Shown here in pieces: positions 33,200 to 44,739 of a stretch of DNA of 64,000 bases; position 1 is the stretch's first letter, and the number at the start of each line of letters is the position of its first letter. Source of the DNA: Dicyema japonicum (taxonomy: Eukaryota; Dicyemida; Rhombozoa; Dicyemidae); the NCBI GenBank assembly GCA_011109175.1, contig RDEW01000036.1:313583-377582 (forward strand). The letters run 5' to 3'. A model generated the notes under the pieces. That model made no database searches and was not told where the DNA came from. It saw only the letters and a program-made list of their open reading frames with translations. A program made the position numbers and the translations under genes.

Positions 33200-33470
33200 G
33201 ATCAGCACTATCAATTCCATCTTCCGGACCACTATCGAAAGTCTTAAAAATGTTAAATTTTACGACCAGGAGTGGGATCAAGCAACCTTACCCTTAGCTT
33301 TGGTGGACTGGGAATCCCTTCACCAAAGGATTTAGCGCACTCTGCGTATCTGTACTTTTTGACCACGTGCTATTTAGTTTTTTGTGGGACAATTTTATTA
33401 CGATTTAAAGTGCTTAGGAGATTTAAAATAAGTAGTTTATTATTGATTTGTAAGAAGAAAAGTGTTTAAA
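33200..33470 (+). pseudogene. LINE fragment downstream of reverse transcriptase
   Basis: VKFYDQEWDQATLPLAL in one frame continues as LSFGGLGIPSPKDLAHSAYL in the next. The W..A.LP...GGLG.RS pattern also occurs at 57,580 in the LINE that carries the restriction-like endonuclease, so this belongs to that family. Confidence 0.7.
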
Positions 33471-34059
33471 TAAACAGTTTAAAAAAATAAAGTTTTGATT
33501 TTTTACCCACGTGGACTGTCTCCCATTGTCCCCCATTTAAGGGATCTCTGAGTTCTTGTATTAATGCCTAGAAATGACTAAAGTTGAAAGTTTTTGAAAT
33601 TAGCATTGAAGGTCACGCCACTTGACAGGAGTGATATTAATCGAAATTTCACGAAATTCAAAGTCTTCATTTGTGATCCCTGGGGGGACCTAAGGTCAAG
33701 AAAAGTATGTCAGTCTTAAAGGGGCAACATATATGCAAGTGCGTACCCGAAAAAAGTTGGGGCAAGTGGGGTCAAATCCCGGAGAATCTGTATCTATTCG
33801 AGGACCAGAAAAAGTGCTTGTTTTAAACCCAAGTTAAACACTTTTAATAATTTGGTTTCAGAAATTAAAAAGCTATTTTTTAAATTGATTTAATAAGCTT
33901 ATTTGTTAATTTTGTTTAAATATTTCAATAGCAAATGAGTCCCGATTTATTTGGAGTACCCACATGTCTTGACCACCTAGGCCTGACCACGTGGTTAATT
34001 TTTTGAGTGTCTAAATTTTTAAGTTTCAGGTGTTGATTAAGATGATTCTCTAACTCTCC

Positions 34060-34690
34060 ACAGATCAAAGATATGGAGCATCTAAGAGTCAAAATGCCTG
34101 AATAGAAAGACCGTTACTGGTCCATCTGCGAAGAGAAAGGCTTCTGACCAATCAAACCAACATTGACGTGCCTGTATTGTTACCGGAAGATGCGAATGGA
34201 GTGGCACTTGCATCGATACCAATCCGGTCGGTAGCGTCCGGACCCACCTTGATGACGATACTGTCCGCACTAGTATCTCCATTCGACATGGACTGAAAAT
34301 TTGTCAGACTCACAAGTGCAGGTGGGTGCTAACGTCTACTGTTATGGACATCATGCCATTTCTTGTCGAAGAAATGCCGAACGATTGGTATGGAATGCTA
34401 CGTGCGTCGATCCCCTTTGTCTATCAACATTGTCGGGAGCGCGGTAGACACACTGTATGCTTCGGAAACCGCAATGAAAGCAAAGGAGAAAAAATACGAA
34501 GCGCTACACGATCGATTCACGTTCTGCCCCCTTGTAGTTATGACAGCATGGGGAATAACGGGAAATCGCTTCGTTTCCTGATGAGACTGGGACGCCTAGC
34601 TACAATGAAAAGCCACGACTCACGTGAGACTCAGTGGTTTCCCCAGTTGATCTTGTTGCAATCGTGAGAAGCAACGCAACGTCGATTACT
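34060..34690 (+). pseudogene. Restriction-like-endonuclease LINE fragment lacking the catalytic block
   Basis: Reads DDDTVRTSISIRHGLKICQ then THKCRWV (zinc-finger region; the copy at 44,740 has ERKCRCG, so one Cys is now Trp). After a deletion near 34,380 that removes the RPD motif it resumes with GSAVDTLYASETAMKAKEKK, YEALHDRFTF and KSHDSRETQW. Closest in sequence to the copy at 1,851-2,429. Confidence 0.75.
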
Positions 34691-36119
34691 TGTCATACGG
34701 ACACTCGAAGAGAACAAGATACTCCCTCAGATTAGCGTTTAGAACTGCTTCTTCCGTGGGGCGTAAGAGTGAAATTTTCTTGTTTACAATGTGGAAATCA
34801 TTCGTCTCTAGTTGTGAGATGATTTCAGGTTTTTTTTGCTTGCCCTGTATTACCAGGGCTCCACATCAAAGTAATGGATCTTTCAGGAGCTTCTAGTCTA
34901 CTCCATCAATCCTGTTGAATTCTTTCACAAGATTTACTCAACAAGAAATGCTAGTTACTCAGAGTCCATTGTTCGATCATCTATTTGATGTTTATTTAAC
35001 CATCCACCACCAGTTTATCCAACAAATATAAATATACGAGTTTGTTATTATCTATTCTTTTCTCCACAAGTTGTTCACAATCCATGAAGCTACCAACGGA
35101 GTCACTGGTTATAGTTCCAAGTGTATGACTCTTGAACACTTACATTAGATTTGCGAAAACAACCAACCTTCCAATTAGTCGACTCTAAGAAATCCTTATC
35201 AAATATCTCAAAACCATCCAAGAGAAAACTCCAAGTTTTTTAAAGAGAACAGTTTAACCTCGACTGCCAGTTTGTCGGTTTGAGATTGCTTAGATGGAAA
35301 TAAAAAATGTTTTCCTTTTAACTAAGTAAACCTAAGTAAACATCTTTTCATGTGCTTTATCAGTGCAAAACGTTTTGGAGGCATTAGTATGCAACTGATC
35401 CATTCCAGAGCTCATCCTCATCAAAGAAGAGTTCCATTATCGGACAGCACTCATATTGGCTTTACTAATCTAACATGATACCTTCAAAAACACGACATGG
35501 ATGATGCCTTCTACATTCCCAGGCTACATGACTATCAGGAGATATCGACCATCATTTCAAATAAAAATAATTATTGCTCTTATCTGCTACACCACGATAT
35601 TCAAATAAAAAAAATTTATTTCCTTTGTGAAATACCTTCTCAATAATCCCTCACAAATATGAGAACATTCTTTTCCAATGTGGTTTCAAGAAAAGTTAAT
35701 TCACTGCCAGATACCATTGAACATTGTCAATTTTATATAAGCGGTCACCGATCAAAAGATAATTTTTGACAAGAAAAATTTACAACTTTGAAATCCCATA
35801 TTTAAACGATGTCTTGCAAATTTATTAATAGTTGTCACAAACTATTTAAATCTATTATGAACCACTCTATTACCGTTAATCTCTGTTTTTACATGTTCTA
35901 TTGTTCCGACAACTCACTAATAATACGGAGAATCTACCCCACAAGCATTCCGATCAATCTGATAAAATCTGACGCTAGACACCTCAGTGGAGATCGGTTG
36001 GAAAACAAACTGGTCCAGGATGCCGTGGTACTTCGTTCTTTTCATATATTTGGTGGTGCTCGCTACACCAATAAGTAAATTATATGAAAATATCATATTA
36101 AAAATATTATTCAACAAAA

Positions 36120-36412
36120 CTTCCATGTGCGACAACGTCAATGTGATGCTACGTGACTACTTGAATTGAAGATTTTTTGTTGTTTCTTTTGTCCTCCACT
36201 TCTTCTTTGGCTCCAAGGAGCTTGAAATGTTAAAGTACATCATATAATTTACCATCTTTGATGGCGTCAGATATAATCCAGAAAGGATCATTATTCAACA
36301 CCATCCTAAGGAGCTCCCCCTGAACGGCACTTCCTTCAAGTCTGAGCATGTGAAGACTGCTGAAGAAGGCCGGGATCACTTGAATTTTTTCATTCTGGCA
36401 ATGTGTACTCAA
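36120..36412 (+). repeat. Interspersed repeat family C copy
   Basis: Same order of blocks as 29,752-30,035, from GATGCTACGTGACTACTTGA to GGCCGGGATCACTTGAATTT. Preceded by unassigned AT-rich DNA from 34,700. Confidence 0.65.
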
Positions 36413-36429
36413 TGGCTGCCCCCTTACTT

Positions 36430-36790
36430 CAGACTGTGATTATGAATACAAATATGGAACAACAGACAAAGGATTGGTGTAAAGAAAACTAAACGTGGAT
36501 CTGAACGTATTGAAAGCAGTACCATTTTATCTTTTCATGGGTGTTAATCAATCGGTCTGCCTGATGAACATCTACATTCTCTGCTCGGATATAATATTGA
36601 CGAAGAACTAAAAGAAGCACGCAAAGTAGCCTATCTCATGCTACAATGCGCAGGCTTAAAAATGCAAGAATGTCGAAGTTCGAAGAAGAAATTATTAACG
36701 TGGGGGACTATATACTCTTTCGGCAAGATGAAGATGCAAATCCAATAAAATAGGCGATATGCACTATATGACCGAACTTTGGAAAATAAA
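36430..36790 (+). pseudogene. Integrase C-terminal fragment
   Basis: Frames give GLPDEHLHSLLGYN, EELKEARKVAYLMLQCA and EEEIINVGDYILFRQDEDAN. The NVGDY.L.R.D block is the small C-terminal barrel typical after integrase cores. No catalytic core precedes it. Confidence 0.6.
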
Positions 36791-36799
36791 TATTTGTAT

Positions 36800-38150
36800 A
36801 CATTTTTGTTTTCGACTCTAACACAGTTAAATTTTGACTAAATTTTTGTTTATTACAAATTAAAAAAATTTATTTGTTTGTAATAATAGTTTGGCAAACC
36901 ATAAAAACAATAGATATACTAATCGATAGTATACGCACACTATGCACACTATTATATTCCACACAGTTTCCTTTTTATTGACTGGAGTTAATAAGTTTTT
37001 GTGTTAGACTTACATCAAAGTCATACTGATAATTCGATGGACTTTTTACTGGGGTGATACAGCTAGATTAAACACGATAAGACTTTCGGGAGTTAAAATG
37101 ATATTTTTGCTATCAAAGTAATGTTGTGGATCATTAGGACTTCTATTAACTACTGGACTCGTTTCAGGCGATCCGGTAGTGACCGGGCCCCCTCCACGAA
37201 TTGTCTCCAAAAATTATCTGCAGATGAACTTGATGCACTTTCTTAGAACTCATCTCAATTTTTTCCCATGATTAACCTCTTCCCCAAATTAGTTCTTATT
37301 TTTTTTACGAAAAATATGAAAAAACACATTCTCTCCTCACTGGCAAGATGACATGGAAATTATAATTTTTTCCTCCAATCAATAGGGTGTTTCTACAACT
37401 TCGGGGACGATCCTCTTTTACGCCTGTTCGGAATGATGTCTGAAGATTGTTTCATTATGGACAAAAAATTACGAAGTCCTCTCTATTGAAGTAACATATA
37501 TCTTCATAAATCTTTAACGAGTCGAATGTAAAATACTGTGTTCGATTTCAAAAAATGGCACCAAGTAGAGGTAATGAAGCAAGAGATATTTGTTTCTTTT
37601 AATTTGTCGATACAAAGTGCAAGGTGACACTATTTGACTATACAATCGTGAATGCACAGTCCGATATTTAAATAGGAAAGTGAAACCTATTTCTTAGATA
37701 GCCTCTTTAATAACTACGTTCAAATTTGAAAACTACAACTTAATATGTGTTTTATACGAATTAATATAACGTGGTATGATATTTACTACAGAAAAAGCAC
37801 TAAACTACTGTTCCTGGATAACTATGAGTCAATGTCACTTTTGTTTATTTCTGTTGAAAGCTTCATCCTACTACGATGCCTCTGCTTTACAAATGATTCC
37901 ATTTTTAGTGATTGCTCACTTCGGAACTCAAGTTTCTATTGGGACTTGCTTGTGATCAAAAAAAATCTTGATGCCTTTATTCTAGCGCTTCCCAATTGTA
38001 GGTGTTCGCTCTCTTTTTGGATGCAAGAAATTTTAAGATGAGAGGAAAAATTTTAAAAATCATTATTCTTGTACATATATGCAAATGATCTTCAATAAAT
38101 TATATAATAAAATTTTGAATACATTTATATTTTTTAATAATTTATTATTC
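36800..38150. other. No assignable feature
   Basis: AT-rich. A 98-codon plus frame at 37745-38041 lacks any known domain and could be chance. Confidence 0.45.
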
Positions 38151-39030
38151 AACGCTAGAGATAAAAAAACTCGTTGTTATCTATGTCAACGTGTCTTAAA
38201 ATTCGAAAATGAAAGAATACAATGTTGAATATGGTTTTACGAAAATAATATTGACGAAATTGATACACCACAGAGCGTATTTTGTGGTGCAAATTTTTTA
38301 TATTTCAATTTTGAAATCATCAAAGCTGAACAGACATTTTACTTTAAAACTTTTACACATTTAATAACTTTCAGGATAATAACTTGAATGTTGGCATGTG
38401 GTTAGGTGTTGGGCTTAAGTGGCTTATGCTACGGGTTCGAATCTAGCTGCTGTTCACCTGGTGGAAGGTTCCACGCATCTACGATGCAGAACGAGTTTGA
38501 CGAGTGACGCCGTCATCAGTGAATACTCGCTGCGGAACTGGATTGTCTAGAAAGGACACTCACACAAGAAAAAGAATAAAAGAAGTGAAGATCATTCCTT
38601 GGTATTACGATTAGTTAAAATTAACTGTTCTTTACTTAAATAAAGTGTGTGTCCTGCCTATGCGGAGCTATAAATACTATGGCTCTCGTGAAAAGGCTTT
38701 ATATATATAACTTGAATGTTTGAAGGCTAATGGTCACGATATCCAAGAAACGCTTCCGATGCTTGGATTTACCTGCATTGACAAAAATTCTTAGGAGATT
38801 TCAAGTTGGGTTTCCGACCCTTACAAAAAACTCAGTAAGTTCTGGTTCAATTTGCAACAACTTGGCTATGTGAATCTGGATTTCATCTCTACTATATATA
38901 AAAAATAAGTACCGAAACGCTTTTAACCTTAAAAACGATATCAGAATATCACTAGCAAACAAAAAACCACGTTTAGAAAAATTAAAACTAAAAGGCAGGA
39001 AAAGTCTCAAGAACCTAACTAACTATTTTT
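38150..39030 (+). pseudogene. ZBED5-like hAT transposon, internally deleted, split by a SINE
   Basis: The 5' part encodes the degenerate BED-finger region (EYNVEYGFTKI, IDTPQSVFCGANF, SSKLNRHFT). After the SINE, the 3' part encodes the dimerisation end: KNKYRNAFNLKNDIRISLAN followed by KKPRLEKLKLKG, preceded by a decayed TTWLCESGF block. The catalytic middle is gone. Confidence 0.7.
38393..38706 (+). repeat. Complete tRNA-derived SINE with 14-base target duplication
   Basis: Head with A-box-like GGCATGTGGTTAGG and B-box GGGTTCGAATC (38433-38443), body with GACGAGTGACGCCGTCATCA, tail TATGGCTCTCGTGAAAAGG. Perfectly flanked by ATAACTTGAATGTT at 38379-38392 and 38707-38720. It sits inside the hAT relic. 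The last ~30 bases match the 3' end of the LINE at 40,520-41,640. Confidence 0.88.
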
Positions 39031-39239
39031 AATAAAATTCGAATTCTATTAGATTTAAAATCGGTTGTGCGAGGTTGGTTTTCTAAATTTTTGGGGGTGC
39101 GAATTCAAAACGAACTGGGAAGCTCTGCTTTATTCGCTTCCATAATTATGTATTATAGCTGTTATTTTCTTATTAAAATAAATCCTGTGTCTCTATTGGA
39201 TGATTATTTTTCAAACATTGCTACGCTTCAAAGAATTGC

Positions 39240-39724
39240 TTATTTATAATAATTAGTGGAAAAACTGATTTTCTGGTAGAATCTTTTGACATTCTGAAAA
39301 AATCGCTATGTACACTAATCTACGATAATCTTCCGAATTTCTGCATCTGATACAACTTTTATTTTATTAGATGACTTTAATCACATATTTTGAATATACA
39401 GCGATTACTGACAACAGGCAACACAAATAAACTATTTTCGAGATCCCTCATTAGGAACATCTACAAAATTTTACATTCGNAGTGCTTATTTATAATAATT
39501 ATTGGAAAAACTGATTTTCTGGTAGAATCCTTTGACATTCTGAAGAAATGGCTATGTACACTAATCTACGATAATCCTCCGAATTTCTGCATCTAATACA
39601 ACTTTTATTTTTTTAGATGACTTTAATCACATATTTTGAATATACAGCGATTACTGACAACAGGCAACACAAATAAACTATTTTCGAGATCCCTCATTAG
39701 GAACATCTACAAAATTTTACATTC
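39240..39724. repeat. ~245-base duplication around a single N
   Basis: The stretch from TTATTTATAATAATTA(G/T)TGG to CTACAAAATTTTACATTCG occurs on both sides of the N at 39,480 with several substitutions. Probably two alleles or overlapping contig ends placed side by side. Confidence 0.75.
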
Positions 39725-40130
39725 GTCTACAAATAATATCAAACCATCATATAGTAACAAGAAAATCACACTTTCCTCTACAAATAATATTAAACCATTA
39801 CATATTAACAAGAAAATCATACTTTCCTCTACAAATAATATTAAACCATCATATAGTAACAAGAAAATCACTTTCCTCTACAAATAATGTTAAACCATCA
39901 CATAGTAACCGGAAAATGTTACTTTCGTCCACAAATAATATTAAACCATCACATAGTAACAAGAAAATCACACTTTCCTCTACAAATAATATTAAACCAT
40001 CACATAGTAACCGGAAAATGTTACTTTCGTCCACAAATAATATTAAACCATCATATAGTAACAAGAAAATCATACTTCCTCTACAAATAATATTAAACCA
40101 TTATATAGTAACCAGAAAGTCATAATATCC
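39725..40130 (+). repeat. Minisatellite, eight ~50-base units
   Basis: Units of 49-51 bases share TACAAATAATATTAAACCAT and AGTAAC(A/C)(A/G)GAAAAT. Two unit types alternate in the middle (ACAAGAAAATCACACTTTCC and ACCGGAAAATGTTACTTTCG), so a ~100-base higher-order unit was amplified. Long open frames on both strands arise from the near-51-base period. Confidence 0.9.
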
Positions 40131-40519
40131 ATTCTTTACTGTGTCGTTGATTTTTTGGCTTTGGTCTTGATAATCATAGTAATTGTTTTATTCCATAGAA
40201 GAGATAAATTTAGTTATTAACAAACACTAATTCATTGTCTGGTTAACTTATTATTAATATGGGAATTTTTGGTTTGTTTGATGTTAAATGATATATTTTA
40301 TAGTCTCTTGTATAATTTTTTGATAAGTCTACATTTATTTTTTGTGTTTTAATGACATATAAAGTTGACCTATTTAGAATTTGAATTAGTTTGCTGGATA
40401 ATCATTTAGACTTAGTTAAATACAACAAATGACATTTGTCACATAATGGAGAATGATATACTATGAATGAAGTAGACCATGTCTCTGGAATTAGTTATAT
40501 GTAGTAATGTAATACAAGT

Positions 40520-41640
40520 ATTACATGATTTCTAATGCCATCCACATTCTGGGAATAGATCTATCAAAAGCCTTTGACTCGGTTAACAGGAAAAAATTGA
40601 TGACAGTGCTGGAAGGGTTTATTGACGAATCGAGTCTAAGAATGATTCAAATCCTTCTATCTAACACAGAACTCCTTGTGAGAGTTGGAAAACCTACTCA
40701 AGAAAATTTGAAACAAACACAGGCACTCCTCAAGGAAACTCCCTCTCTTCCCTACTATTCACAATATACTTGGAGGCCGCTATGAGGGAACTGAGACCAT
40801 TATATCAAGGAAAAATAGAAGAAGTGATTTATGCTGATAATGTCGACCTAATTTCTGAAGACAAAGAACTCCTGGAGCATGTACTAGAAAAAGCACCAGA
40901 TATACTTGGGAAATGGTTTCTCACAGTGAACAGTAAAAAAACAGAACGGACAGAGATAAGACGAATGAACAACTCACTTGAAGAAAAATGGAGACACATA
41001 AAGAAACTTGGCTCTCTACTAGGAGATACCGAAGACATCATACTGAGAAAAACATTGGAAAATGCGGCATCACAAAGGATGAAAAATCTTTGGCTAAAAC
41101 GGAAAGGATATAACATAAAACAAAAGATTATGTTATACGACACCTTCATCAAAACCAATCCTACTATACAACTCTGGGACCTGGGCCACCTCTAAAGAGG
41201 AATTGGAGAGGCTAGACTCATTTCACAGGAATCATCTAAGAAACATAACTGGAATGTCCTGGCCATCCAAGATCTCGTGGAATGGACTGTACAATAAGTG
41301 TGACTGTACGCCATTAATCCACGAGATCATTAACTCTCGTTGGAGACTTTTTGGACACGTCCTGAGGTTGGACCGATATCCCTCCGAATATCGCAATGGA
41401 AGATTACTACTCCTCCAACGTAAAACGCTTTCGTGGAAGACCGAGAACTACCCTCCCGGTCGTTCTACAAAACGATCTGAAAGCCGTGAAAAAAACATTG
41501 GCACCTGGTGACGATCTGGAGTCACTGAGGTACCTAGCAAAGAACAGGAGAGCTTGGAGCAACCTAACTAATTCTCTTATATTTTCTGCTGCACATGCGA
41601 GGCTATAAATATTATGGCTCTCGTGAAAGTGCTATTAATA
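40520..41640 (+). pseudogene. LINE reverse transcriptase and 3' end, mutated catalytic box
   Basis: Motif A GIDLSKAFDSVNRKKL (40,550), motif B after a frameshift NTGTPQGNSLSSLLFTIYL (about 40,718), motif C IYADNVDLIS where the second catalytic Asp of YADD is Asn. The thumb and C-terminal region follow (LDSFHRNHLRNITGMSW, WRLFGHVLRLDRYP, RFRGRPRTTLPVVL, APG.DLESLRYLAKNRRAW), needing two more frames. It ends SAAHARL, then the 3' end ATGGCTCTCGTGAAAGTGC. 5' truncated; no endonuclease. Confidence 0.85.
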
Positions 41641-42314
41641 ATATGATTTCTAAAAAAGAAAATAGTCATTAAAAATGACCTTGATTTGGAAAAAAAATTT
41701 ATGTGAATTTAAGTAAAGCCATCATTATGGTATCTCACACACGAAGTAAAAGAAGACCATAAAAATTGTTTAAAAGACTGAGGCAATTAAATGTCTTGAT
41801 TATTTTGCTAATAAAGATATAATGCAAGATCTTGTTTTGAATGAGTATCGAAAGAACTGAACTTGCTAATGATAAGAAATAACTCAAACAGAAGTGCTTC
41901 GTCATTCGAGAACGAAATCAGATTTTAATTTCGACGAGGAAATTATTGATGCTAAAATGGAGAGAATATTATATGTGAAAACATAAATATTACCTACAAT
42001 GAAATTAATATATTTATTCCCTTCACAATCCGAAGGGCATCCTATTTTTTTAGTTCGGATTAATTAAATTTTACTGTACTTTTCATTTAAAAGTTCACGG
42101 TTAATGATGTATTGTCAATTTTTTCCACCTTCGAACAATTTAACAAAAAGTTCCCCAAGTTGACTACAAACTAAATATTTCTTGCATGAATATGAGCTCT
42201 CTGTGTTCCTGACCTTACACCAACCAGTTCCTTGCCAGTATGTTTGAGTTCAAAAGAGAACCATTCTATTAAAGTGAAGACCATCGGCCAGGGCCAAAAT
42301 GAGGTCCCTGTTGG

Positions 42315-42620
42315 AGCATGTCGGAATCACGCGAAAGTTAGTCCGTGTTACTTCGGTCTTTAGAATGGTAATTTATTTATTTAATTTTCAGAAAATCAAC
42401 ATTTTGACTTTAACTCTCTTATGGTTTTCACGGTTTAATTGGGTGATTGCTGCTATGTGCTTTCACCAAACCCTACGGGCTTCAGCTGATCTTATATCTT
42501 GAGAGACACCCAGTACCTAGCCAGCATCCAAAAAATCCTTCTCTTCCTTTCTAAGGTTTCCAAATGGAGGATATGGATAGACGGGATGCGTCCATGAGAG
42601 ACAGATTATACTCTATCAAC
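42315..42620 (+). repeat. Retroelement tail plus SINE family B fragment
   Basis: CGGAATCACGCGAAAGTTAG with TTACTTCGGTCTTT is a diverged tail-family end. Next, CCAGCATCCAAAAAATCCTT and GGATATGGATAGACGGGATG match the SINE family B copy at 55,430-55,680. Confidence 0.5.
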
Positions 42621-42687
42621 TCTGAGGTTACTAAATAAATTATTAAACAGAAATCAAAACTGAAGGAATTAATTAAAAATTAGAAAA

Positions 42688-43633
42688 ATGAAATTCTATA
42701 ATGATTATTTCCTTAGGGAATTAAGTGCACTAACAATGTTATACATTACTGGGGCTGTTGTCTCTGTTATGGGAATATTTACTAATTTAATGATTATAAT
42801 ATTTATTTATTATGAACACACTAAAGTTTATAATTTTTGTATTTTAATAATTACCATTAATTACTCGTTATTTCTTTCATATTCCCTCATTTTTGTTTAT
42901 TTTACACAATTAATAACCACAAACACATTCTCTATATTCATTGCCTCACTGATTCCATTTGTATTCCCCATTTCTCACATAATTAATACATTCGGAAAAT
43001 ATATATTCGTCATAATCACTATTTCTCGGTTTCAAGCTCTGCTTTATCCAATCAAGTCCAATATTCTTCCGTCCATTCGAAAATGTGGCTTAATTTTTGC
43101 GTATATTTTTGTCTTCTCTTGTCTTCTTCACATTCCAAAATTCTTTGTGTTGAAGACAAAGTCCACAAATTCAAGTTTGATCTACGTTTTGACTAATTTT
43201 GGAATGAGTCCTACTTATAACAAGGTAACTCATCACTTCCCATTAGATCTTCCACTACTGGTTGTACATACCATTAGAGTTCGCCGTCCCCTTAGTCAGT
43301 TTACTACTTCTCAACATAATGATGATGATTTACCTAAGGAAACTGTACAATCGTCAATTATATTTTTCAATTATAACACTATTTTTTATGATAACCACAA
43401 ACACAGTCACAAATACATTGGAATTGATATGTAACGTTATGTGGGGACTTACTTTCGATTCCCCAACTCCAACTCTCCACCAATCCTTCATCACTCTTGT
43501 CCAGGCGAATGATTTAACGTTAACCCTCTCTGCTGCCTTGAATCCAATTTATATGTGTATTTGTGGATTTTTACAGTTCTGTAGAAGATATACTAATATT
43601 CCTCCTAAATTAGCAATAACATATTCTCTTTAA
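42688..43633 (+). CDS. Rhodopsin-family seven-transmembrane receptor, peptide-receptor-like
   Basis: Two exons joined by a 22-base intron at 43225-43246 (GTAACT...TTAG) give 307 residues. Seven hydrophobic segments are visible. TM1 has the conserved Asn (GIFTNLMIIIF). The end of TM3 reads TISRFQALLYPIK where most family members have DRY. TM4 to TM5 hold SCLLHIPKFF and YNKIFHYWLYIPLEFAVPLV, the aromatic YIPL entry to TM5 common in FMRFamide and other peptide receptors. TM7 has LNPIYMCICGF in place of NPxxY. Loops and tails are very short. Start ATG 42688 is the first in frame. Surrounded by retroelement debris, yet no stop, so probably functional. Ligand unknown. Confidence 0.8.
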
Positions 43634-43669
43634 AATTTTTGGGGTTATTCTCACTTAACGTCGTTGTTA

Positions 43670-43870
43670 GTGCTCATCCGCGTGGCATTTAGCTTTGAGT
43701 CCGATTCCCACACTCCTACTCACTTGGTGGAAGTATTTCCACCCTGCTCTTAACCTTCTTCAATTCATAAAAGCGTCAGGAGACATCCAATGCCTGCCTG
43801 GTATTAAAAAAAGGATATTCCTCTTTCCTACTTGTGACAGGGGAAACGATGAAACCTATTTCACAGTTAT
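43670..43870 (+). repeat. SINE family B copy
   Basis: TAGTGCTCATCC...GAGTCCGATTCCCACACTCC has a B-box-like site. CTTCTTCAATTCATAAAAGCGTCA parallels CTTCTTCAAATTTTAAGAAGCGTCA at 55,520. It begins about 40 bases after the receptor stop codon. Confidence 0.5.
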
Positions 43871-43899
43871 TCGCGGTTATTGAGGTCAGTGAACACTCC

Positions 43900-44730
43900 T
43901 TAGAGGATATCTCTTAATTGTTCCTATAGTTATGACAGGTAATTTGTCTGTTTTTGTCCTGTACGATTGTTTAATGTCCTCATCTTTGATGTTTAAGTAT
44001 CTTATTCCGGTTGGCTAAGGATTCCATGTTTTTTTGATTGTTCGTTATGTGACTGATTATCTGTCTCTTACTATTTGAGAGGTCGACTTTTGTTCAAGTG
44101 TTTCCGATAGTAGGAATTAGGTTTTATGAGACTGTAAGCTATCCAGATCGTATTTTCTTTATATTATGTGAGTGAATATATCCACGTTGGTCAGTCTTTG
44201 ATCAATGCAAGAGACCACTTGGTCGTAGAGTCTTATATATTGACTATCGGATTCGTCCCATAGACTGATCATTTGATTTTTGTTTTATTGGGTTCTGGAA
44301 AAAACAATTTCCTCTACAGTGTCTTCACATGAAAATTATGTTATGCTGCCCCAAGTCCCCACCATCAAGGTCATCAGCAATAATGAAGAGTGGAATGTTT
44401 ACAATATACTATTAAAACTTAATAAATAATTTCCCCAGTATTCTTCTCAATCAATCACTGTGCCTCGTCTGTCGTTGATACCCTAAAACGCCATATCTCC
44501 GTAAGCAAGTTGTTCTTTATGGCAAAACAGAAAAAATTGTTTTGCAGAATACTTCAAAGAACAGTTTTAATCAATTAATTCATCAACCTCGGATACATTG
44601 AGAAAAAGGTTATAATAAACAGCTAGTCACACAAGCTAAGAGTCTTTCAATATCACATATAAAGTGGGGCAAATAAGTAATGGCTAGTAAAATGTGATTA
44701 TTTTCTTTCTACAAAAAATTTGTACGTTAA
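43900..44730. other. No assignable feature except a short repeat piece
   Basis: AT-rich. CATCAACCTCGGATACATTG near 44,580 belongs to the repeat family at 9,195. Confidence 0.5.
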
Positions 44731-44739
44731 TTAAAAATT

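Noticed and set aside
39636-40125. Several open frames of 67-83 codons on both strands
   Set aside because: Produced by the ~51-base minisatellite period; no sequence specific to protein coding.
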